Below are positions 1-10,282 of a stretch of DNA of 64,000 nt, piece by piece. Source of the DNA: Lingula anatina (Eukaryota; Brachiopoda; Lingulata; Lingulida; Lingulidae); contig NW_019773958.1 of the NCBI RefSeq assembly GCF_001039355.2, positions 846,663 to 910,662 on the forward strand, in the 5' to 3' direction. The notes under the pieces are model-generated. The model made no database searches. It saw only the letters and a program-made list of their open reading frames with translations, and had not been told where the DNA came from. Within the stretch, counting starts at the first letter, position 1. Each line of letters starts with the position of its first letter. The translations under genes were made by a program, and so were the position numbers.

Positions 1-546
1 GAGTTAATGTTGAGGACATTGATGGTAGCAGGCATGCCATAAACAGTCCCTGTAAAATTGAGCTCAGTCAGTAACAGTTTGTGTGAATTTGAAAGTGAAA
101 GTTCAAGAATGATTCTGTCAAAGGAATTAATTAAGAATGTTCAAATTAATCAATTGTGGTTTCAAAGTACCTACCTACCCACACCTCTCTGCAGTCTGTT
201 TTATGAAGGAGTTCAGTATAGTCCACAGCATGTCTGTCCAGTAGTAACTTTGGTCTCAAGTTTGTATTTTCATAAACATCCAAATCTAATGCCTGTGACA
301 TCTAAAGAAAAATGAAATTATGTATGAAAACTTGAAGCCCCTGTTGGGTTTCTGCTCTGTTTGTTCCATTTTGCTGTATTGACACTGTGTACTAGTTACA
401 TCTGTCACAAAGTTGAGCGAGAAACTATAAGATATTTTCAAGTTTAACAAGTACATGTAACATTGTATTAATCAGTGTACATTATGTCATCAATTCTCTG
501 AATGTTTTAGTTTCATTGTGCAATTTTGTACTACTTTTACATTTAT
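1..546. other. 3' flank of the B-box gene, no gene seen
   Basis: AT-rich DNA downstream of the minus-strand B-box gene. Short open frames here have no recognisable domain and no convincing start. If the 62-bp insertion at 559-620 is ignored, the B-box frame would run on to about 484, so part of this stretch is former coding DNA or 3'UTR. Confidence 0.5.
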
Positions 547-558
547 TGTGGTCTTTAT

Positions 559-608
559 TTATTTATTTATTTATTTTTTTTATTGAGCATATACAAACAC
601 AATACAAC
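559..608 (-). mobile_element. Short A-tailed retroposed insertion with 12-bp target-site duplication
   Basis: The 12-mer TGTGGTCTTTAT occurs at 547-558 and again at 609-620. Between them lie 50 bp which, read on the minus strand, end in an A-rich (AAAT)n tail. Direct flanking repeats plus a 3' A-rich microsatellite tail are the signature of a 5'-truncated LINE/SINE insertion. It falls inside the terminal codons of the B-box gene and supplies its present stop codon. The parent family cannot be named from 50 bp. Confidence 0.65.
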
Positions 609-1719
609 TGTGGTCTTTATAACTAACCCGTTTCAGTGAAGCCTCTTGCATTTCCTTTACTGTTTCCAAGTTGAACATGTGAATGTAGTCCTCATCCTGG
701 TCTTCTTCATCCTCCTCCTTAGCATTTATTGACCCTTTGTTGCCATCTTCAACATTAGCATAGTTTCCATGTTGTGCCTTTTCCAGTAGCTCAGTGTTTT
801 CATAGTCAGGAACTTTAGAATCTTCTGTTGTACAAGTAACACCAGTCAACATTCCTGTGAGGTATTTATGGTCAAATTGTGTTGAATCTCCAGTGTCTGA
901 GTTCATCATTGCTACAACTGATGCGTAGAAGTTGGACTCAAGGTTTTCTGCCAAGTGCTTCATCTCGGAAGATTTATTTACAATGGCTTGGTATTCTTCT
1001 GCAAAATCTGCAGTAACATGTTGGAGATGTTTTCGAAGATTGAGGATTTCTTCTGGTGAACCTTTGACCACAGTGGCATTTGCATCCATTATGGCAGCTT
1101 CAGTCTTCTGAATTTGATCAACGATTTGATTCACAGTGGCTGTAAGTGTCTCTTTTCCAGTGCTCGTTTCTTTGTCAGCCATCATCAATAAATTTTGTGC
1201 AATCTTGTCAATAGTGTCACATAGTTTCTGTTTCCTGGTCATCATGTCACATTTGATCTGTGATGTCTTTTCAGAAAGGAGGTTTTCTTCTCCAGAAATG
1301 TCTTTTTGTAAGTCTTGAAGTTGTATAAGGTCATCTTGCATTTTTTGCAGTTGACTTTTGATGGTCTTAGAAGCGGCTTTGGTGGCAGAGAGAAGGCTGA
1401 CTGTTTGGTGACCTTGGTGTTCTTCATCTTGACATTGTATGCACAGCAGTAGTTCGTCGTCTTTGCAAACATTTATAATTGTTTTTTTGTGTTTTTGACA
1501 CAATGGCTTGTAAATTTCATCCTTTGCTGCTGCTTTATCAAAAGTGGGCTTCGGGGGCACTTTTGGTGGCACATTTATTTTTTTTAGAGTATGCTTCTGC
1601 ATTATTTTGTGTTGGTGAATTGTTTGAGAGCAGTTGTTACAAAGCTCACTGTGGCACTGTTCACAGGTGATCTCTGCAGCATTAATTTCACAGTTGTTGC
1701 ACTTTGTACTTGCAGCCAT
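580..1719 (-). CDS. Double B-box zinc-finger / coiled-coil protein (TRIM-like, no RING)
   Basis: The 379-residue frame is intronless. A Cys/His-rich N-terminal module (C7, C10, C19, C22, C27, C30, H35, H37) resembles an atypical B-box 1. A second B-box follows at about 74-110 (CxxH, then paired Cys and closing His residues). Residues about 115-270 look like coiled coil, and the C-terminal third is acidic (E/D-rich near 330-345). There is no RING finger and no SPRY, NHL or filamin domain, so it is a TRIM-related scaffold of unknown role rather than an obvious E3 ligase. The ATG lies 23 bp after a possible splice acceptor on the minus strand (TTTTCCAG, about 1743-1750), suggesting an upstream non-coding exon. 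The last 14 or so codons come from a retroposed fragment (559-608). Invertebrate deuterostomes carry many such B-box genes. Confidence 0.8.
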   Translation of the reverse strand: MAASTKCNNCEINAAEITCEQCHSELCNNCSQTIHQHKIMQKHTLKKINVPPKVPPKPTFDKAAAKDEIYKPLCQKHKKTIINVCKDDELLLCIQCQDEEHQGHQTVSLLSATKAASKTIKSQLQKMQDDLIQLQDLQKDISGEENLLSEKTSQIKCDMMTRKQKLCDTIDKIAQNLLMMADKETSTGKETLTATVNQIVDQIQKTEAAIMDANATVVKGSPEEILNLRKHLQHVTADFAEEYQAIVNKSSEMKHLAENLESNFYASVVAMMNSDTGDSTQFDHKYLTGMLTGVTCTTEDSKVPDYENTELLEKAQHGNYANVEDGNKGSINAKEEDEEDQDEDYIHMFNLETVKEMQEASLKRVSYKDHSCIVFVYAQ

Positions 1720-2640
1720 CTCAGCCTTGCTTGTAATGTATTCTGGAAAAGATATAAGTTGTCATAAGTTCATAATATTACTGCTAAATATATTGTTACT
1801 GCCAGAGCAGTGTTTTATAGATAAATCTTATTTCTTTACTTCGGACGCGCTACTCACTTGTTTGTCGCATCGGTGTTGAATAACAATTGTTTTTAGCGCG
1901 CTTATGATAATGATGGGATAGAATGTGATTCCATGTGGAATGAGATCNGTTTAAATGTACCATTGATTTTTATGGTATTATAAGTTAAATATGATATATA
2001 AAATGGAATATATTTCTATTAGTTGTTTACAATGTATTTATTGTGAAATATTAATCTCATACAAACAGCTGTTATCCCTTTAATTTGTTTAACAGATTGA
2101 AAGAACATATGCTTTTCAGAATTTTCTTCTCCTATTTCTGTACGTCATACTAGAATTTTACCATGCCACACAGTGAACTCCCCCATCTCAACTTATATTT
2201 CATGAAACTCCTACATAATTAAGTTGACTGCAGACAGAATTTGAGTTTCCAGTTACCCTATTTCAGTTGATAATAAAATTAAAATACTACCATTTTTATA
2301 AGTAATGCGCAAGGGTTGTCAAATGAGAATTGAGTATTGAAGCTGTTTGAAACCTAGAGTGACATGTAATGTTTGAAACTTATAGTAACTTTACAGCTTT
2401 GTATGTATATAACATTGTAAAATTAACAGGCCAATATATCTGAACAAGACCTCAGATTTGGCTCTACGTGTAACTCTGCAGAAAAGAAAGGATTTTATGC
2501 CTATTTAGACATTTCTCTAGCCAAATATGGGAAGTGAAAGTAATATTTACTTAAAGTTACATTCCATGGGGTTTTCCCGCCAAAATTAATATCAAGAGAT
2601 TCTCTGCACTCCTAGTAAGTGATTTAGGGACCATTCACAC
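1720..2640. other. Region upstream of the B-box gene, no gene seen
   Basis: AT-rich and without credible coding frames. It should hold the B-box gene's 5'UTR exon and promoter (minus strand). A single undetermined base stands at 1948. Confidence 0.4.
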
Positions 2641-2643
2641 AGA

Positions 2644-2848
2644 TATTTGTATTGATCTATCTCCCTGGGGAGTCTCACTTAATTGCTATCAACGTAACCG
2701 GCTTAAATATCTGTCATGCCTAGTAAAGCTCTTTGAGGGTAATTGTCTTTTACCCCATAGCTGATTCCGTAGGCATGACAGACATTTAAGCCGGTTAGAT
2801 GATAGCTATTTAGTGGGAACTCAGTCTTAGTTATCCCTCCTAGACCAA
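2644..2848. mobile_element. Foldback MITE, family A
   Basis: Long imperfect inverted repeat. The left arm contains ACCGGCTTAAATATCTGTCA followed by TGCCTA, and the right arm carries TAGGCATGACAGACATTTAA followed by GCCGGT. The outer ends (CTCCCTGGGGAGT on the left, AGTGGGAACTCAG on the right) are also roughly complementary. The inner part (gacatttaagccgg) and outer part (ctccctgggg) match the two copies at 8331-8721, so this is a dispersed non-autonomous foldback element. Confidence 0.7.
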
Positions 2849-3028
2849 AGTTTTTCACGAGGTAAAAATGCTGTTTCCAGCATTACTTACATAACACGTA
2901 CATGTTGTTTATCCAATGTATTTTTCTTTCACTGCACTTTCATTGCCATGGTGCTGTTTCATGCAACCAGAGGTAAGCAGGTGCCTTTTTTGCTGTTATC
3001 AGTATTAACCTAATTTTTCAGCATTCAG

Positions 3029-3137
3029 CCTCATACTTGGCAAGTGGAAATGATAAGCAATGAGCAGGACGCAGAGGTATCAAGTATTTATCACATAAGC
3101 TGTAAACCTCCTGTGGATGAAATGTATTCAGAGCCCG
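3029..3137 (+). other. Possible orphan exon
   Basis: A 109-nt segment is bounded by an acceptor (TTTTCAGCATTCAG) and a perfect donor (GTAAGT) and is open in one frame, where it reads HTWQVEMISNEQ at its start. A different frame reads SASYLASGNDK, reminiscent of a WD40 strand, but then hits a stop. No partner exon is convincing; a similar WD-like fragment (MDSSVHIWE, then a stop) occurs near 3546. Either an exon of a gene partly lost in the gap at 3972, or remains of a decayed WD40 gene. Confidence 0.25.
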
Positions 3138-3971
3138 GTAAGTGCTTGTGTTTATATTTCAGTATCCCTACGAGGTGAAGGTTGTTAAACAACAATAAAA
3201 GTAGGTTATTGGTTCACATAAAGTGATTGGGTGTTCCTTATGGAATGAGGAAGTTCTTTTTTTTTTTTTTTTCAAGAAAGGGTTTTGTTTCTATTGGAAT
3301 TGTAAACATTTTCACTTTAAAGAAATACCAAGGGTAAATATTTTATTAAATAGAATTTTTAGTGATATATTTGATTACAATTAAAACAAAATTGGAGTGG
3401 GAATGTTTGAGCAACAGCAACATTTTGCACTATTTTCACGGTCAGTTTTTTGTGTTTAATTGCTACAAACCATGACCGTAGGAACTTCTATATTTCAGAC
3501 ACAGAGACCTCTTCAGACCAACATTTATTATACTACTTCACACGGATGGATTCAAGTGTTCATATTTGGGAATGATCAACAAGGAAACAGACTATTTATT
3601 AGGAAGTGCAAAATGTACATAATAATTATAATTATTGCTACTTTTAAAAGAAGAGGATAGTACGTTGAAGGGTTATAATTTAACTTTAATTTGTGTTAAA
3701 TTTTATTTGAAAATTTAATTGAACGTAAATGTGTGACAACATTTTGTAAAATTCACACAAATTTTTTTTTCAAATACAAACAAACATCTTGAAAAAATAC
3801 TGTAGATATTTTATTGCCAAGTGGATGCTTTTTACTAAAAATTCTAAAATGCTCAAAGCAGTATATTGACCTAAAACAAAGATTATGCTTAGTGAATCCA
3901 GGTATATTATGTATGTGTCCTTTATACAGGCATCCCTTAGTCCTGTGACTGTATTGCTTTTTTTTTTTTTT

Positions 3972-4769
3972 NNNNNNNNNNNNNNNNNNNNNNNNNNNNN
4001 NNNNNNNNNNNNNNNNNNNNNNNNNNNNNNNNNNNNNNNNNNNNNNNNNNNNNNNNNNNNNNNNNNNNNNNNNNNNNNNNNNNNNNNNNNNNNNNNNNNN
4101 NNNNNNNNNNNNNNNNNNNNNNNNNNNNNNNNNNNNNNNNNNNNNNNNNNNNNNNNNNNNNNNNNNNNNNNNNNNNNNNNNNNNNNNNNNNNNNNNNNNN
4201 NNNNNNNNNNNNNNNNNNNNNNNNNNNNNNNNNNNNNNNNNNNNNNNNNNNNNNNNNNNNNNNNNNNNNNNNNNNNNNNNNNNNNNNNNNNNNNNNNNNN
4301 NNNNNNNNNNNNNNNNNNNNNNNNNNNNNNNNNNNNNNNNNNNNNNNNNNNNNNNNNNNNNNNNNNNNNNNNNNNNNNNNNNNNNNNNNNNNNNNNNNNN
4401 NNNNNNNNNNNNNNNNNNNNNNNNNNNNNNNNNNNNNNNNNNNNNNNNNNNNNNNNNNNNNNNNNNNNNNNNNNNNNNNNNNNNNNNNNNNNNNNNNNNN
4501 NNNNNNNNNNNNNNNNNNNNNNNNNNNNNNNNNNNNNNNNNNNNNNNNNNNNNNNNNNNNNNNNNNNNNNNNNNNNNNNNNNNNNNNNNNNNNNNNNNNN
4601 NNNNNNNNNNNNNNNNNNNNNNNNNNNNNNNNNNNNNNNNNNNNNNNNNNNNNNNNNNNNNNNNNNNNNNNNNNNNNNNNNNNNNNNNNNNNNNNNNNNN
4701 NNNNNNNNNNNNNNNNNNNNNNNNNNNNNNNNNNNNNNNNNNNNNNNNNNNNNNNNNNNNNNNNNNNNN
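3972..4769. other. Assembly gap (Ns)
   Basis: 798 undetermined bases following a poly-T run. The long open frames computed across it are meaningless. Confidence 0.99.
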
Positions 4770-4974
4770 TAGATAGTCGATTCATTGCTGCTCTACGGGC
4801 CAAATTATTCCTTTTTCGTCTCTGTTTTCAAAGATAATAGAACAGAAGAGCTTTTTTCCTTCGATCGCCTTCAGCCGCCATGCCTTCTTCACCACGAGAT
4901 TAACTGATGAGCATGCGCACTTAATATTTCTCAGGTAGCTTCCGCATGGCGAACGGAGCCGAGATTTAATTACT

Positions 4975-5062
4975 GTACCCCGCAGGGACGACGTGTGGGG
5001 AGGCGGAGAGACTATTAAAAGATTAGGCGGTTTTTCTTTCATGTACGTCTGCCATTTTTAGG
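4975..5062. mobile_element. Partial foldback MITE, family B
   Basis: This stretch (cagggacgacgtgtgggg... ttaggcgg...ctttcatgtacg) matches the right half of the complete copy at 7347-7507. The left half is either diverged or missing. Confidence 0.5.
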
Positions 5063-5320
5063 TCACCGGCTTTGTAAAGCCTGGCTTAATTCGTTGAGAA
5101 TGCGCTCTAAGTATTTAGTGTGAAAAAGAAAAAAGTTACGTTTCAAAAAATTCATATTATTTAAATTAAACCTGAATTTTTAAAAAGTATTTCAGATAAA
5201 TACAATGTATAATTGAAATGTTTATGCAGAACAAAGTTTCAATAATTTATAATTACACTCTTCAGAAAAATATAATAGCATTTGTAATATACATTTTAGC
5301 TACAGTTTATTCATACTCTC

Positions 5321-5477
5321 CAGGGGTGGATTCAGGATTATTTGAAGGGGGGGGGGGGGGGCGAACGGTGCAGTTTGGTATGGTTTTGAACTATGATTCA
5401 ACTATTCAAATTTCAGAAGGGGACCAGAAATCAAAGGGGGGTCCTGACCCCCCCCCCCCCCTCTAAATCCGCCACTG
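5321..5477. mobile_element. hAT-like MITE, 157 bp
   Basis: Ends are CAGGGGTGGATTCAG and, on the opposite strand, CAGTGGCGGATTTAG, giving terminal inverted repeats of the CAGNGGCGGAT type common to non-autonomous hAT elements. G- and C-runs lie just inside each end. The flanks (atactctc / ctctcagt) contain a CTCTC match but no exact 8-bp duplication. Other copies lie at 33996-34273 and, degraded, 9991-10280. Confidence 0.65.
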
Positions 5478-5819
5478 CTCTCAGTGCATGCCTCACAAAC
5501 CTTTCTGACCTCCGCTCTCATATGTTTGAATAGCATAAAGCATTGAATGTCATGAAGGAAATTGCCAGAATTTATATTTGAAAAGTAGAAACACATCAAA
5601 ATCGCCACTGATAAGAACATAAAAATCCATGAAAATTAAAGACTAAGTTTGTGTGTGTGTGGGGGGGGGGGGCATACTGCCTAAACTTTTAATCCCTTTG
5701 AACACAGCAATAAGTATTTTGTTAAATTACCCAATATTATTACATCAGAGTAAATAGAGGCTTTTAAGCAGCCAAGCTCAAAAACTAATCTGACAATTCT
5801 GACAAATAACGCTGCTGAT

Positions 5820-5955
5820 GTTCCCTCTGCCAGGGTCACAGATTGATATATCACCAGATATTCACAGATGTGTCTGGTAAAATGATGTGACTTTTTTGCA
5901 GTGTGAAAGAGAAAAGTGCACATATTAAAATATGTCACCCTGCTAGAGGGTACTG
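5820..5955 (+). repeat. Dispersed repeat, family C
   Basis: Contains CCAGGGTCACAGATTGATAT and ATCACCAGATATTCACAGAT. It shares this block with 25858-26012 (and its duplicate at 27410-27562) and, in reverse, with 39319-39380. A short element of unknown class, present three times in 64 kb. Confidence 0.55.
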
Positions 5956-6341
5956 CTGATCCATGCAACGGGGTGGACACAGAGCAGCAACAGAGGGGCC
6001 CATAAACGAAAAATCACGTGACCCGTTTGACCAATCAATAGCCAAAGTACCACAGCATGCGGCAGCCTTTGAAGTTTGATCTTCATCTCTGCACATAATC
6101 CGTGATGTGCCAAATTGACATGTGCGTTCTGTCAAACCATTTCGTTCTGGAGAGGTAAAATTATGTAGCAGTTACAGTAGTAAGTCTATGATCTGGACAT
6201 TGGTCATCGGGAAAGGTAAGGAAAATATTTAACGATCAACCTCGAGAAAGCATATAGGCCTACCATGCGCGACAATACGTCCACTTTTTACGCCAGCCCG
6301 TTAGTTGCTTTGAGATAATGGTTGATAAAACCAAGGAGTTA

Positions 6342-6360
6342 TATCTGTTATAACTCCTTG
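6342..6360. repeat. Short palindrome, AAGGAGTTATA type
   Basis: CAAGGAGTTATA and TATAACTCCTTG face each other around a few loop bases. The 10-mer TTGATAAAAC occurs on both sides (6322-6331 and 6358-6367), as a target-site duplication would. A perfect version of the palindrome recurs at 24797-24816. Confidence 0.5.
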
Positions 6361-7346
6361 ATAAAACATTGTGGCAGAGGGTACAAATGAAATCATTTTA
6401 TAGCAATCCAAGTTAGTCTGCGAAGTAGAAAGTTGGTGTGAATTGCAAAGTCATGTAGTCATCTATGGATTAGCTTAACTTTGAACTGGCGTTGAGTGAA
6501 TTAATTTGCTTTGACTTGCTTACACGAGTAGAAATGGCGCTTCTAGGCCATTGTTCTGATGCAGTTTCTCAGAAAATGTCTGACTTGGGCTGCTTTGCAC
6601 TGCCTTGCTTTGAGTGCTAAAAGATTCCGTTTTCAAGCACAGTGGGAAAGTATGATGTGATAATGTTAACAGGCTCCCGTCAAATAGCTCTCTTCTTATA
6701 GTGTAGCCTGATTGGCGGTATTAATTTCTCTATCTCATCCAGTGACTTGTATGTGGACCTAGCTGTTTGTTTTTGGAATCCGTAATAAAAGTGCCCCACA
6801 AGAATTTAAAAAAATCGAGTTGGGCAACTTTTGACACACTTTTGAGAAAGTCTAAAAGAGTTGACAAGCATGATATTTCACTAAAACGCGCATATCTAAG
6901 TATTATAACGGTTTTTTTCATATTCAGATATGTGGCTATCTGTATACCAAAATTTCAGATTTAATGGGAAAATATCATGTGCGGTCCCTAAACTCGGTGT
7001 CAGTCCTGGAGAATTAGCGTTCGTTTTCAAAAGCATTGTCACAAGATCATATTATTCGACAGCAGAAGAACATGGATACTTTAAAATGTAATATCGAAAA
7101 TATTTTATCAGTTTGTGCCTTAAGTGCTCTTTTTACAGAAAAAATAAGTTTGACAAATGAATAAATTACAAACAGCCAATAATGAACTTTTATGTATACT
7201 CCATTAGAAAAAGTGACACCCCTACCGCAATCATGTACATTGCAACAAGGGTACCCATAGTTTAAAATTTACTTTTACATAACAACTACGCAACCGACGC
7301 ATAGGGAAGGGAGTAGTAAAATTGTGACCTACTTAGCTTAATCATA

Positions 7347-7507
7347 CATGAAAGGAAGACCGCTTAATCCAGTAATGGTCTCTTCGCCTATTTCAGGAGC
7401 ACAGTAATTATAAATTTCTTCTCAATTTGACCGGTCGAGGGACGACTCGTGGGTAGGCGTGAAAGAGGCGAAAAGACCATTATAGGATAAGCGGTTGTCC
7501 TTTCATA
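7347..7507. mobile_element. Foldback MITE, family B (complete copy)
   Basis: About 160 bp with roughly 40-bp inverted arms. The left arm reads CATGAAAGGAAGACCGCTTA and continues into TAATGGTCTCTTCGCC. The right arm, on the opposite strand, reads ATGAAAGGACAACCGCTTAT and continues into TAATGGTCTTTTCGCC. No coding capacity. Confidence 0.7.
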
Positions 7508-8330
7508 TAGGTCCGCCATATTTAGGCCGTGGACCAGCTAGCACTCGGCTTTTCTCATTCTGATTGGTCCCATTTTAATACAATAGTTTAAATATGCGGC
7601 TTCCTAAGTGAGAGGGATACATTTTGCTAAACAGTTGACATAAGGTGCAGGGGGGAGTTCTGACCCGCCGAACGGCCAGAAGGTACGTTGGACTATTCAT
7701 TCAGGGGGTTAGACGACATCATGGCCAAACAGACACATGGGGAAAATTGCCAGGGTTAGCCTACCGAAGAAAACCACACTCAGAGAAGAAATTTAAGAAT
7801 GTTAATACATCTTCCTCGTAGAAAACGTTTCCTGACATTTAGGATCTCACTTGACTGCAACGTTAAACAATAACAGGACACATTATGTTTCAGAATCGAT
7901 GTTATTTTGGTAGATTTCTGTTAGGAGACCAGGCAGTGATCACTGCCAGGAACTGTCTACGTTGAATCAGGTGGTATAAGTCTGTGGAGGATATATATCT
8001 TTGAAGAGTATGAGCACATTATGTTTCTACTCCACATAAAGCCAATGCAGCAGTAGGTTGGTTATTTGCGAACCAGTTCCAGACCCCCCAATGGACAGCT
8101 TAATCCCTAAATCAGAACCTTATTAAGAATGTGTAGGGTATCCCCGGAAATGGATTACAGAGGGATGATTCTGCAAAGAAAAACGATCTCATACTATCTT
8201 TACACCGTATGTGGAACGCTATCACTGAAAAATACCCCTTTCTTAGGTTCCTCCTCGACGCGACGCCAATCCAAGAATTGAGGGAAAGAGCACTTAGACC
8301 CCATTCCCAGAGATTAGATCGATCCAAACT

Positions 8331-8721
8331 AGATCGACCTAACTCCCTGGGGGTTCACGCTAAATAGCTGTCAGCTGAGCGGGCGCGAAAGTTAATTACC
8401 CCCTTACAGCTTCTAGTAGGCGGGACGGACATTTAAGCCGGATTTACTGACAGTAATCTAGTGAGACTCCCCACGGGGATAGATCGATCTAAAATATATG
8501 GGAATACGCCCTAAGGGTGCTTTCCCAGAGATTTAGATCGATCTAAAGATTAAGATTTAGATCGACCTAACTCCCTGGGGGTTCACGCTAAATTGCAGTC
8601 AGCCGAGTGGGCACCATAGTTAATTACCCCCTTACAGCTTTTAGTAGGCGGGATAGACGCTTAAGTCGGCCAAGCTGACAGTAATCTAGTGAAACTCCCC
8701 ACAGGGATAGATCGATCTAAA
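8331..8721. mobile_element. Two tandem foldback MITE copies, family A
   Basis: Two about 163-bp units (8331-8492 and 8557-8720), each starting TAGATCGACCTAACTCCCTG and ending with GGGATAGATCGATCTA. The ends are inverted repeats of TTAGATCGAYCTA, with inner inverted pentamers CTGTCAG/CTGACAG. Units are separated by about 64 bp that includes a further AGATCGATCT end. Same family as 2644-2848. Confidence 0.7.
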
Positions 8722-9089
8722 AATCTATGGAAATGGGGTGTTAGAGTGCTTTGCTCAAACTCCCTTTTAACTGGAAGGCGACGATGAAACTGACCACGTC
8801 GTTGGAGGCCCAAAGGAGGCATAGTGATTGCTAAGATCTTTCACAGAATGTTCATGCGTCGGCGTCTAGGCCCCATGCGAACTTTTGAACGTGTTCAAAA
8901 CAAGCATACAAAGGACGATGTGGAGGTTGGTCACTGAAAGATCGCTAGAGGAAAGCAAAAAGATCTGTGGTGTAGCTGGTAAAGGATAGAGATCAATGAC
9001 TATTCCCGCTCCGTCCCATTTCAAGGAATTTTACGCAGTGACTGCTACTGGCCCACCGTCCCTACGTATGTGATTACTATTTTAGTAAT

Positions 9090-9955
9090 CAAATGCAATT
9101 TTAAGAAATTATTTCTAGTAAAAATATTATTTTTGAACGTTACAGAATTCGAACCCGTTTAGAAGTGCTGTGTTCAAGCCAGCAGAGTTACCTGGAGCTG
9201 CAAAAGCTTCGTTGGTAGGCTGTAGATCAAACGGACACTTTCTACATGTACCTTGTCAATGAGAAGATCAGTTTGGATGTACATGTTTACGACTGCAGTT
9301 ACAATCGATAGCTTGGGTGCTGTACAGATGTATTTCATCACGCGCAACGCCAGTCCCCGTACATGGTCTTATCATCATGGTGTACAGGAGGCCTTGTTTT
9401 AGAAGCCGACATGGAGCGTTCCAAGATAGATTTCTTCCTTTTTTTTACTATGACTTTGTTAGGTTGGATTCGCACATGACGTTAAAAAGCACAATAGGAT
9501 CACAGGCGATCCACACCGGGACTGTTTTAGTTCAAATCCCTAAGAAGAGGGAATCATTAAAAAATTTCTTGAAAATGTGTAAAGGCTGGTGTGGTTCCTA
9601 TTCAAGCAATCGCAACGAAGCGAATTTTGACAAGAACATATTTGGCTAATAATCTGGCCGAAAATATACCATAGGCCTACAATTTTTAAAAATTATTTAC
9701 GCAAAAATATTAGGCCTACACTGAACATTTTATAATTCGAACTTTCGTACTTGTAAGTGTCTAATTTTATCTAAGCCAGGAGAGTTACCACGGAGCCGCA
9801 GAAGCTTCGACGGTAGGCCTCAGATCAATTGAAAACTTTCTACCTTGTCATGGAGAATGACAGTTTGGATGTAACTTTATATATCTGCAATTACGAATTT
9901 GTGAAACCTGGTGATCAAGCAATTGCGACGAAACGAACTTTTAGATATGCACATT
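9090..9955. repeat. Diverged tandem duplication, unit about 600 bp
   Basis: The block AGTTACCTGGAGCTGCAAAA (from about 9186), AGCTTCGTTGGTAGGC and GTTTGGATGTAC recurs about 600 bp on as AGTTACCACGGAGCCGCAGA, AGCTTCGACGGTAGGC and GTTTGGATGTAA (about 9786-9871). The tract near 9606 (caagcaatcgcaacgaagcgaa) recurs near 9918. The second unit is cut short. An open frame at 9317-9649 begins with GTG and has no recognised domain; I do not call it a gene. Confidence 0.55.
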
Positions 9956-9990
9956 TGTTTGCTGAACGCGTTTTGCAGCTGCACGGTATG

Positions 9991-10280
9991 ACGGGCCAAT
10001 CCAGGATTATTTGAAGGGAGGAAGGTTCTTATTTTTGTGTGTGCGTGTGTGATAAGCCTCGGATACTAAGCCGACGTTCGGCCCCCTTGGCCTGGTGTTC
10101 GGACCCTGCACAATGGCCTAGGAAATTTTTAGGTGCTTTGGAGGCCAAGCGGAAACATTTGATGCGGTTAAGAACTAAGATTCAGCTAGTCAAAATTCCA
10201 ATTTCAGGAGGGGAATATTAGTGTGATTTTTTTTCTTTTTTCAGAAACCGAAGATCAGGACACCCCCCCCCCCCCCTGCG
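9991..10280. mobile_element. Degraded hAT-like MITE copy
   Basis: AGGATTATTTGAAGGG near 10003 and ATTTCAGGAGGGGA near 10200 match the 5321-5477 element, and the copy ends in a C-run like its relative. Terminal repeats have largely decayed. Confidence 0.45.
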
Positions 10281-10282
10281 TC

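Noticed and set aside
3885-4803. Long open frames across the N gap on both strands
   Set aside because: They consist of undetermined bases.
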